Below are positions 5,351 to 12,438 of a DNA stretch of 12,438 bases, in pieces (position 1 is the stretch's first letter; each line of letters opens with the position of its first letter). Source of the stretch: Gammaproteobacteria bacterium (GTDB lineage: Bacteria > Pseudomonadota > Gammaproteobacteria > S012-40); NCBI GenBank assembly GCA_029864945.1, contig JAOTSL010000064.1, forward strand, positions 1-12,438, given 5' to 3'. The notes beneath the pieces are model-generated. The model made no database searches. It saw only the letters and a program-made list of their open reading frames with translations, and had not been told where the DNA came from. The position numbers and the translations under genes are program-made.

Positions 5351-8002
5351 ATGGATGTGAATGCGATGGATGCAATGCCGAAAACCACTTACCTTAAAGA
5401 TTATTTGCCACCTGAGTATCTGATAGAAACTGTGGATTTAAGTTTTACCCTGGACGAAGCCGAATCTACGGTAGTTGCAGATCTTGCCGTTTATAAAAAT
5501 CCAAATTCGTTACAAAATACTCAAACACTTTTTCTTAATGGTAAAGAATTAACATTGGTGAGTGTCAAGCTTGATGGTGAGTTGTTAGCTGTTTCTGCCT
5601 ATGATTTGTTCGATGAGTCACTCACAATTAAAAACATGCCTGATAAGTGCGTGTTATCAATAACCACAACGACAAAGCCTCAGTTAAATACTGCGCTGGA
5701 AGGTCTATATAAGTCCAGCGGTATGTACTGCACTCAATGTGAGGCGGAAGGTTTTCGTCGCATCACATATTATCAGGATCGGCCTGACGTGATGTCTGTG
5801 TTCACGACGACTATTAATGCTGATAAAACCAAGTACCCGGTGTTATTGTCAAATGGTAATAATGTTGAATCGACTGATCTGGAAAATGGACGCCATTGTG
5901 TTAAATGGTTTGATCCATTTCCAAAACCTGCTTATTTGTTTGCGCTTGTAGCCGGGGACCTGGAAATGCAACAGGATAAATTTGTAACCTGTTCCGGACG
6001 AGAAGTTACCCTGCAGATTTTTGTTGAATCAGCAAATATCGACAAATGTGATCATGCACTTGCTTCTTTGCAAAAATCCATGAAATGGGATGAGGAAGTT
6101 TACGGTCGAGAATATGATCTTGATATTTTCATGATCGTTGCGGTCAATGATTTTAATATGGGCGCTATGGAAAACAAAGGGCTTAATATTTTTAATTCTG
6201 CCTGTGTTCTGGCTAAACCCGAAACGGCGACTGATGCTGACTTTGAAAACATTGAAGGTATTATTGGTCATGAATACTTTCATAACTGGAGTGGTAATCG
6301 GGTTACATGTCGAGACTGGTTTCAGTTAAGTCTTAAGGAAGGTTTCACTGTGTTTCGAGACCAGTCATTTTCGGCAGATATGTCATCGCAAGCAGTGAAG
6401 CGAATAGATGATGTGAATGTTTTACGTACGGCTCAATTTCCACAGGATGCCGGGCCGATGGCTCATCCAATTCGTCCTGATTCGTTTATTGATATCAGTA
6501 ATTTTTACACGGTCACAATTTATAATAAAGGCGCTGAAATAGTACGCATGATTCATCAGTTGCTGGGTGAAAAAAATTTTCGCAAGGGCACCGATTTATA
6601 TTTCGAACGTCATGACGGCCAGGCGGTTACGACAGAAGATTTTGTTAAAGCGATGGAAGATGCCAGCGGCAATGATTTAACGCAATTTACAAACTGGTAT
6701 GGTCAGGCGGGTACACCGGTTTTAGATATTAGTGGTAACTATGATGAAAAATCGCAGCAGTATACGCTTAATATTAAGCAAAGTTGCGCGGCGACTCCCG
6801 GTCAGAGTACGAAAAACCCATTCCATATTCCGTTTAAATTAGGCTTGCTTGATCAGAATGGTAATGATTACCCTCTTGTTATTGATCAAAAAGAACTTAA
6901 TAGTTCGGTTCTTGATGTTAAAAAATCTGAAGTAAGTTTTACATTTAATAATATTTCAACGTTGCCGGTACCTTCGTTACTTCGTGGTTTTTCTTCACCG
7001 GTGAAAGTAAACTTTAGCTACTCAATTGATGATTTACGCTTTTTAATGGCGCACGATAACGATGATTTTAATCGATGGGATGCTGGCCAACGGTTATCAA
7101 ATATAATTATTCAAGAACTGGTCGAAGATCAAAAAGCAATGCAACCTATGGGTGTTTTTGAAGGTTATGTTGATGCGATGGGGTATGTTTTAAATAATAC
7201 TAAAGCAGACAAATCACTGACCACTCAGGCCTTATCTGTACCGAATGAAATTCTGTTATCTGAAACTTATGAGGTTGTTGACCCTGATGCAATACATGCC
7301 GCTAGAGAATTTGTGTGCCTGACTTTAGCTAAAGCACTTGAGCCTGATTTGTCGCGTGTTTATCATGAAAATAATACAAACCAGGAATATCAGTTTTCGT
7401 CTGCAGAAGTCGGTCGTCGAAGTTTGAAAAACCAGTGTTTATCTTATCTGGTTCGTTTAAATAATGAAGACACAATTTCGCTGGCGTTAAATCAATATAA
7501 CAATTCAGATAATATGACAGACTCTTTGGCGGCACTTACCTGTCTCACTAATACGGATTGCGAAGAGCGCGATTTTGTCTTAAATGATTTTTATCAAAAA
7601 TGGAAGCACGATCCGTTGGTTGTTGATAAATGGTTCGGTATTCAGGCGCGTTGTACGTTACCAGGCTCATTAAGACACATTAAAGATCTGGTGGGACATT
7701 CTGCATTTGACATTAAAAACCCAAACAAGGTCAGGGCGGTTATTGGTGCATTAGGTTTTGGTAATCCGGTTGTTTTTCATCAGGCAGACGGTGAAGCTTA
7801 CGAGTTTTTTGCTGACCATATTATTAAATTAAATGATTTGAATCCCCAAATGTCAGCACGATTAGCCAATGCGTTTTCTATTTGGGGTAGATATGACGAA
7901 GCTAGAAAAACGCTGATAAAAGATCAGTTGCAACGTATATTAAAACACAATGGGCTTGCGAAAGATGTGTTTGAGATAGTGAAGAAAACGCTGGGGGAGT
8001 AA
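5351..8002 (+). CDS. pepN: Aminopeptidase N (M1 family zinc metallopeptidase)
   Basis: It removes N-terminal amino acids from peptides in the cytoplasm and is a main housekeeping aminopeptidase in gammaproteobacteria. The length, 883 residues, compares with 870 in E. coli, and similarity runs end to end. The GAMEN exopeptidase motif is at 271-275. The zinc site HEYFH with the distant glutamate is H307, H311 and E330, with catalytic E308. The transition-state tyrosine is Y391 in the TIYNKGAE segment. All catalytic residues are present and sit a constant ten residues beyond their E. coli positions, so the N-terminus is about ten residues longer. In-frame ATGs at codons 6 and 9 are alternative starts; the first ATG is taken because AGGG lies seven bases before it. 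There is no signal peptide. It sits 4 bases after darP. A large hairpin lies 43 bases past the stop. Confidence 0.97.
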   Translation: MDVNAMDAMPKTTYLKDYLPPEYLIETVDLSFTLDEAESTVVADLAVYKNPNSLQNTQTLFLNGKELTLVSVKLDGELLAVSAYDLFDESLTIKNMPDKCVLSITTTTKPQLNTALEGLYKSSGMYCTQCEAEGFRRITYYQDRPDVMSVFTTTINADKTKYPVLLSNGNNVESTDLENGRHCVKWFDPFPKPAYLFALVAGDLEMQQDKFVTCSGREVTLQIFVESANIDKCDHALASLQKSMKWDEEVYGREYDLDIFMIVAVNDFNMGAMENKGLNIFNSACVLAKPETATDADFENIEGIIGHEYFHNWSGNRVTCRDWFQLSLKEGFTVFRDQSFSADMSSQAVKRIDDVNVLRTAQFPQDAGPMAHPIRPDSFIDISNFYTVTIYNKGAEIVRMIHQLLGEKNFRKGTDLYFERHDGQAVTTEDFVKAMEDASGNDLTQFTNWYGQAGTPVLDISGNYDEKSQQYTLNIKQSCAATPGQSTKNPFHIPFKLGLLDQNGNDYPLVIDQKELNSSVLDVKKSEVSFTFNNISTLPVPSLLRGFSSPVKVNFSYSIDDLRFLMAHDNDDFNRWDAGQRLSNIIIQELVEDQKAMQPMGVFEGYVDAMGYVLNNTKADKSLTTQALSVPNEILLSETYEVVDPDAIHAAREFVCLTLAKALEPDLSRVYHENNTNQEYQFSSAEVGRRSLKNQCLSYLVRLNNEDTISLALNQYNNSDNMTDSLAALTCLTNTDCEERDFVLNDFYQKWKHDPLVVDKWFGIQARCTLPGSLRHIKDLVGHSAFDIKNPNKVRAVIGALGFGNPVVFHQADGEAYEFFADHIIKLNDLNPQMSARLANAFSIWGRYDEARKTLIKDQLQRILKHNGLAKDVFEIVKKTLGE

Positions 8003-8045
8003 GGTTTTCCTAATAACTTTTAACTTCGGGTTGGCATTTTGTTAA

Positions 8046-8084
8046 TGTCTATAGCAGGTAAGTGTTAGCTTACCGCTATAGACA
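8046..8084. terminator. 39-base hairpin between convergent pepN and the kinase operon
   Basis: Arms TGTCTATAGC and GCTATAGACA (8046-8055, 8075-8084), then a one-base bulge and GGTAAG/CTTACC, give a 16-pair stem with a 6-base loop. It lies where two convergent transcripts meet and overlaps the last codons of the minus-strand membrane protein gene. Neither strand shows a proper T run after the stem, so it may act as a bidirectional transcript end or RNA stabiliser and not as a textbook intrinsic terminator. Confidence 0.55.
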
Positions 8085-8727
8085 ATTGCGATGCAAACCA
8101 AATAAGTAGGTTTTCTTGTCGTTCTGCTTGTTTGTTCTTGGTGTTTTGCAATGCTTGCTGTTCAAGTATTCTTAGTCGCAAACTGTTTTTGAGGCGTATA
8201 AAACTCTGGCTTTGTTTTGTTTGCTTTTTTTCTGTTCGCGAGAGTGCTTGCCATTTAATAAGAAAGTCAGATGATGTTTCTGAGCTCCACTTATCCATTT
8301 TCACAAAGTTAACAACAAATGGCCGATCAAATGTGACTGCTGCCGGAGTATCAGGTGCTTTGTTTTCAGTCAGGGTTGTTGTCGCCGTCGCCGTAGAGCT
8401 GGGTGCGGGTAATTTGGTGGAATAATACCAAGTTGCCGCGGCAATCGTAATTAGAATGATAAGCCCGATATATTGTTTTTTTGTATTATCCGACGTGCCA
8501 TTTCGAAGGGTTAATTTCGTCGTGTCAAGCGAGTTGTTATTCTTGATTCTTTGTGAAACGGTTTCTTTAATTTGTTGTTGTTCAATTGAGTTAAGCGGTA
8601 TTGTATCGTCAGGTAAGTAGCCTGAGTTGACAAAACTATTGATATAATTTGAACGCCTTTCTCTGTAGCTCAGGAAGCTGATTGTGCCACTGATGTAGTC
8701 GTTGAGGTTATCTTCCAGTTCGTTCAT
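8065..8727 (-). CDS. Single-pass membrane protein in the kinase operon, unknown family (220 residues)
   Basis: I do not recognise the family. Residues 1-84 are polar, with an acidic start and a basic end (K83, K84), then one transmembrane segment at about 86-102. A low-complexity Thr/Ala/Pro linker (about 107-131) follows, and a basic, glutamine-rich helical tail (about 150-215) that may form a coiled coil. The positive-inside rule predicts a cytoplasmic N-terminus and periplasmic C-terminus, the same orientation as the kinase. DDTIPL (40-45) and DTTKL (68-72) in the cytoplasmic part resemble the D-x-T-I/V motifs of the kinase N-terminus and could be phosphorylation targets; this is inference. 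The ATG lies 2 bases after the kinase stop, with AAGG about ten bases upstream inside the kinase gene, so translation is probably coupled. The 3' end overlaps a hairpin. Confidence 0.8.
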   Translation of the reverse strand: MNELEDNLNDYISGTISFLSYRERRSNYINSFVNSGYLPDDTIPLNSIEQQQIKETVSQRIKNNNSLDTTKLTLRNGTSDNTKKQYIGLIILITIAAATWYYSTKLPAPSSTATATTTLTENKAPDTPAAVTFDRPFVVNFVKMDKWSSETSSDFLIKWQALSRTEKKQTKQSQSFIRLKNSLRLRILEQQALQNTKNKQAERQENLLIWFASQLSIAVS

Positions 8728-8729
8728 GT

Positions 8730-11700
8730 TTATAATACCTTAATAATACGGAAGCCTGTAATATCATCCGGTTTGCCGGAGTAGGCGCGTTTTAAGTCAA
8801 TATCGCATTGTGAAAAGCTATCAGTATATGCACCACCGCGGACGTAATATTTTGCGTTTCGTGTTACCAGTTCTTGGACATTGCCCACGTAATTTTTAAG
8901 CCCCCAGCCATTAACCTTACCTGATTTCGTGTTCAGTAAATTATTACCTTTAATCTGTTTGCTACCGAGCATTAGACGACAATTGAAATCTTTTTTGGGC
9001 TGCGAACCCTTGGCGTTGGCCGCATGATGCCACTGTGCATCGGTTGGTAGTTGATATTTTTGCCCCGTTTTGAGCGTAATCCATTTTAGGTAATCATTAA
9101 TTTTTTCAACCGAAACATTCGTAACTGGGAGTTCGTCTCCAATGTTTTTAATATTGTTGCATTCGCCTGAAATAGTGCAATAATTGTTGAATTCGCCAAC
9201 CGAAATTTCATATTTGGAAACTGCATAAACAGAGGTACTTTTACTAATTGATGGAATGACAACCATAAGTGGTGCTTTTATTGTGTCAGTTATCATGTCA
9301 AAGCAGGTGGCGCGAGTCCGTTTTCCGTGGCCAGCATAAGATTTTTTACAGGGTTGCCCACCGGCTGATTGAAATTTACTGGATCGTTTAGTTAGAGCTG
9401 AAATTTCACTGTTGTCAGGAAAAATCTGTTGGCCCATATCAATCAGGTTTTTCGCTTTGTCCTGATCAGATTTGGCAAGTTCCTTTATTCGATTCAAAAA
9501 TAGAGTGGCAGCATTAATCTCAATCGTTGCGAACCTGTCAGGTAGTCCTCTTTTAATTGTTTTTAATTGGTGTTTACTATTCTTAATGTTTATTGTGTAA
9601 ATATTTTCCAGTTCGTGATTTAGATTTAGTATAGCAATTTCCGCTAAATATTCTTTTTGTAAATTTTTTGCAAGAACGTAATGTGGTGCGATTTCAATTC
9701 CGGACTTGGTTAGTTTAATTGCGCTTTCAAATTCTTTTCTGTCGGCCAAGCCTCTTGATAATCTCAGGTAGGCATTTGCGATTGCTTCTGTTGCGTCTAT
9801 CTTAATGAAGCGACTTTTGGGATCGAGTTTCTTAAGTGACTTAAAGGTTTTAGTTGCATTTTTAATGTCATCGGATTTCGCCTGATTTAAAAGTGATTGC
9901 CGTAGGGTGGCAATCTTGGCGGATTTTTCCTTGTTTGAATGAGAGGTCTGTTGATTTCGTTCGGCGATTGTTAGTGCACGTTTTTCTTTTGTGAGTGCTG
10001 TTAAGGATGGTGATACCTTGATAGCTAGTTTGAGTAGCATGCGAGCCTCTGTCAAATGTCCTGAGCGTCGGTTCTCTCTGGCTTGTTGGAGGATCAGCGT
10101 TGCGGCAGCATCTCTTAGCTGTTGTTGTTTATCTGTCTCGGACCGAGCGAAAACATCGAGCGCTACTATTTCAGATTGGATTTTATTTAACCATGAGGGC
10201 CCATTAAAACCCTTGTTGACAAGTGATGTCAGTTTTTCTGTGTGGCGGTTTAACGCTTTTACCCGAACGGGTTCAGTAATTACTTTCCCTTCTTCCGTTA
10301 ACTGTTTTTGTAGCGATAGCAGTTGCTGGTCTTCAATTAACTGTGCTTCCCTTTCTTTAAAATTGGCTTTAAGTTCTAGCAGTTCGTTGTCATCGCTAAA
10401 AAGTGAAAGGGCACTTTTAATTAGTATATTTACATTATCCAGTTTATCTTCTTTTAGTGCGGTTTTTATTTCACGAACATATGCGAGTTGAATTCGTGTG
10501 TCTTTTAGCAAATGACTTTCTGGGGCTGCTATTTTCAGTAAGTCGATAATGTCCTGTATGTCATTATTGTAGACAGCGGATGTCAAATTTCCTTTTTGAA
10601 GGTATTTATCAATTTGTGCGGCTAATGTGTTGGTAAGTTGATTTTGACTATTTACCAATTGAATGATGAGGTCGTTCACCTGGGCTGAATCAGGGTAAAG
10701 TTGCTGTGCATCTGATAAAATACCCAGTGCACTCGGAAAATCATATTTTCCCTTACTCTGATCGGCTAGGGGTAGGGCAATGCTGGAAAAATATTGAACG
10801 ACCATTGGCCGTACGTCCTTGAGCGCAGCTTCTCTGGTTTCACCTTCAAGCAATTTCAATTCAGGAATAGCTTGTGCGATAACAGAGGAGTCTCCTTTTT
10901 TGATGTTAACGACTAACTCTTCAGTCGCAATTTGTTGTTGGTAATCAATAAAGTACTTTATACCAATGGCAATGAGTAAAACGGCGGCTATCCCAAGTGT
11001 AGCAATGAGTATTTTGCTATTTTGTTTTCGGATGAAAAACTCTTGAATGAATGTTTGTGCATCCTGGGTTCTTGATTCTCTGGAAAACTGCAGAGTATGT
11101 ATTAACGCGTTTGATTGTTTACGGTCAAGCTGTTTTATAACCTCGGGTGTTTTGTTTGCATCTCTCGCACGATTTGCTGGTTGTCGTGCAAAAGGGTGGG
11201 TGCCGGTGAGTAGTTCATAAGCGACACATCCTAATGCATACATATCATCAGAGGGTGAGGGTTGTTTGCCTTCTAGCATTTCACAGCTGGCATAAGTTGG
11301 TGTTAATCCGCCTAACTCACCTGCGTCAAATTGGGTGTTTTCAGATCCTGAATCTGTATTTTTATCCCCAATACTTTTAACCGCCCGCGCAATACCAAAA
11401 TCAAGTATTTTTGCAGTGCCGTCATTGGTTACAAAAATATTTCCTGGTTTGAAGTCAGAATGTACAATGTTTTTTTGATGTGCGTAGGACAAGGCTTGGC
11501 TTATATCATCAATGATTTTAAGCGCCGTATCTTTTTCAATCCCTGTGTGTTTATGGTCAGATAAATATTCATCAAGCGGAGCGCCTTCAAGATACTCCAT
11601 GGTCATATAAACAGTGTCACCATCGCGATCAAAATCGTGTACGGTAATAATGTTTGGATGCGCAAGGGTCTGTGATTTTTTTGCTTCACGCTGTAGTGAA

Positions 11701-12347
11701 ATAAGAGCCTGAGGATGTTGTTTGAAGTCTTCGTTTAAAAATTTTATCGCAATGTGTGAGTTTGAATCGTTTGCTTCTTCTTTTCTTAAGTCTCGCGCCT
11801 TAAAAACAGAGCCCATGCCTCCCTGGCCAAGTAATTTTTCCAGTACAAAACGATTGTTAATGATGCGTCCGGGTTCCAGTTTATTGTGGCTGGTAAATTT
11901 TTGAGCTTGAGATGATGCCTGGTCAGAAATGACGGTGGCGCTTTCTTCACGTTCATCACGTTCATAAGTTTTATTGTTTACTACTGGTGTTTGTAATCGT
12001 GTTTTATCGTCGATTACTGTGACGTCTACCGTATTGTTTTGTTGGCTGGCAAGTATCGTACGGTCGTTATCTGATTCAGTGTCTTTGTTCGCTAATACTG
12101 TTTGATCTGCATCATCGTTAGAAATTTTAACAATTGTTTTGTCGTTTTGACAGTTGTGTAGCGCCTGTTTTAAATTCGAAATCTGGATTTCAGGTAGTGT
12201 TTCGCCAAGTGCGCCGTTATCTATGATGTTTTCGATTTGGGAAACTGGCGTTCCATTTAATACATCTTCAATTAACGCCTGCTCTAATGCCGGGTAATCA
12301 ATTATGTTTTTCAGAAAATCGGAAATTAGAGCGTTTGTTTTATTCAC
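8730..12347 (-). CDS. Transmembrane Ser/Thr protein kinase with periplasmic helical repeats and SUMF1/FGE-like domain
   Basis: A 1205-residue PknB-type (Hanks) kinase. Residues 1-150 are polar and hold repeated D-x-T-[IV]-[VLI] motifs (T71, T83, T97, T110, T138). The kinase domain (about 166-437) has the glycine loop GQGGMG (174-179), K202, E221, catalytic loop HSDFKPGN (296-303, D298) and DFG (316-318), so it should be active. The usual HRD is HSD, and the APE position reads SCE. A membrane segment follows at about 446-466. Residues 475-990 are helical, with TPR-like units ending in YP, SP, DP, AP and FP (prolines 552, 780, 843, 888, 977). The C-terminus (about 1015-1205) is SUMF1/FGE-like: LPTDAQW (1100-1106), GNVQEL (1155-1160), RGG (1170-1172), GFR (1198-1200), with six cysteines after residue 995. 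The GTG start directly follows an in-frame TAA and has no Shine-Dalgarno; no later Met occurs before residue 178. It lies 13 bases after a PP2C gene and 2 before the membrane protein gene. Substrate and signal are unknown. Confidence 0.93.
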   Translation of the reverse strand: MNKTNALISDFLKNIIDYPALEQALIEDVLNGTPVSQIENIIDNGALGETLPEIQISNLKQALHNCQNDKTIVKISNDDADQTVLANKDTESDNDRTILASQQNNTVDVTVIDDKTRLQTPVVNNKTYERDEREESATVISDQASSQAQKFTSHNKLEPGRIINNRFVLEKLLGQGGMGSVFKARDLRKEEANDSNSHIAIKFLNEDFKQHPQALISLQREAKKSQTLAHPNIITVHDFDRDGDTVYMTMEYLEGAPLDEYLSDHKHTGIEKDTALKIIDDISQALSYAHQKNIVHSDFKPGNIFVTNDGTAKILDFGIARAVKSIGDKNTDSGSENTQFDAGELGGLTPTYASCEMLEGKQPSPSDDMYALGCVAYELLTGTHPFARQPANRARDANKTPEVIKQLDRKQSNALIHTLQFSRESRTQDAQTFIQEFFIRKQNSKILIATLGIAAVLLIAIGIKYFIDYQQQIATEELVVNIKKGDSSVIAQAIPELKLLEGETREAALKDVRPMVVQYFSSIALPLADQSKGKYDFPSALGILSDAQQLYPDSAQVNDLIIQLVNSQNQLTNTLAAQIDKYLQKGNLTSAVYNNDIQDIIDLLKIAAPESHLLKDTRIQLAYVREIKTALKEDKLDNVNILIKSALSLFSDDNELLELKANFKEREAQLIEDQQLLSLQKQLTEEGKVITEPVRVKALNRHTEKLTSLVNKGFNGPSWLNKIQSEIVALDVFARSETDKQQQLRDAAATLILQQARENRRSGHLTEARMLLKLAIKVSPSLTALTKEKRALTIAERNQQTSHSNKEKSAKIATLRQSLLNQAKSDDIKNATKTFKSLKKLDPKSRFIKIDATEAIANAYLRLSRGLADRKEFESAIKLTKSGIEIAPHYVLAKNLQKEYLAEIAILNLNHELENIYTINIKNSKHQLKTIKRGLPDRFATIEINAATLFLNRIKELAKSDQDKAKNLIDMGQQIFPDNSEISALTKRSSKFQSAGGQPCKKSYAGHGKRTRATCFDMITDTIKAPLMVVIPSISKSTSVYAVSKYEISVGEFNNYCTISGECNNIKNIGDELPVTNVSVEKINDYLKWITLKTGQKYQLPTDAQWHHAANAKGSQPKKDFNCRLMLGSKQIKGNNLLNTKSGKVNGWGLKNYVGNVQELVTRNAKYYVRGGAYTDSFSQCDIDLKRAYSGKPDDITGFRIIKVL

Positions 12348-12360
12348 TTATTGGGGTGCT

Positions 12361-12438
12361 TTATTTTAGGGTGCTGTTTAACGTGCTTTGTATAATAATG
12401 GTTGTTATGTTGTCTTTTGCTTCACGCGACAGGGCAAG
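12361..12438 (-). CDS. C-terminal end of a PP2C-type Ser/Thr protein phosphatase (partial)
   Basis: The frame is open from the window edge to a TAA at 12361-12363, giving 25 residues beginning LALSREAKDNITTIIIQ. The segment A-x(4)-DNIT followed by hydrophobic residues is the last conserved motif of bacterial PP2C phosphatases (usually A..xG..DNITVVVV), whose aspartate is a metal ligand. After it come about ten residues and the stop, as is normal for the family. The gene stops 13 bases before the kinase GTG on the same strand. Paired PP2C phosphatase and PknB-type kinase genes are common in bacteria, and the phosphatase would reverse the kinase's phosphorylations. The start and most of the catalytic domain are outside the window, so the call rests on one motif plus context. 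Confidence 0.72.
   Translation of the reverse strand, partial: LALSREAKDNITTIIIQSTLNSTLK

Noticed and set aside
8733..9050. C-terminal FGE-like domain as the variable region of a diversity-generating retroelement
   Set aside because: The fold is the one used by such systems, but no reverse transcriptase gene and no template repeat of the domain's last third occur in the window.
8733..9305. Active formylglycine-generating enzyme
   Set aside because: The catalytic cysteine pattern and the tryptophan-rich GNVWEW motif are not conserved, and no sulfatase gene is nearby.
9991..10491. Plus-strand 166-codon frame inside the kinase gene
   Set aside because: It is a serine-rich shadow of the helical repeat region on the opposite strand, with no domain.

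Overview
The window looks like a chromosomal segment of a moderately AT-rich gammaproteobacterium. RlmKL, the type I DAHP synthase, DarP and PepN all match the Escherichia coli proteins in length and motifs. No tRNA, rRNA, CRISPR array, insertion sequence or phage gene is visible. Assignment below class level is not possible from the sequence alone.

Left part (1-4600, all minus strand). rlmL is a fused 23S rRNA methyltransferase. It follows an AroF-like DAHP synthase gene, the first step of aromatic amino acid synthesis, and an intrinsic terminator sits between them, right in front of the rlmL start. Upstream of the DAHP synthase lies a 320-base intergenic stretch with an 85-base imperfect hairpin that pairs best as minus-strand RNA. 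Beyond it are two small uncharacterised genes: a secreted 119-residue protein whose true start is a GTG behind a very strong ribosome binding site, and a 99-residue membrane protein whose split CxxC pairs resemble the LITAF-like membrane zinc ribbon.

Middle part (4600-8050, plus strand). darP (yjgA), a ribosome assembly factor, and pepN, the M1 aminopeptidase N, are 4 bases apart and probably form one operon. A 39-base hairpin lies between pepN and the convergent operon to its right.

Right part (8065-12438, minus strand). This is a signalling operon, read from right to left. It begins with the last 25 codons of a PP2C-type protein phosphatase, cut by the window edge and recognised by its DNIT motif. 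Next is a 1205-residue transmembrane Ser/Thr kinase: a threonine motif array, a cytoplasmic kinase domain, a membrane segment, about 520 residues of helical TPR-like repeats and a C-terminal SUMF1/FGE-like domain. Last is a 220-residue single-pass membrane protein of unknown family. The natural reading is a phosphatase/kinase switch in which the periplasmic part senses something and the cytoplasmic threonine motifs recruit FHA-domain partners encoded elsewhere. This operon is the most interesting part of the window.
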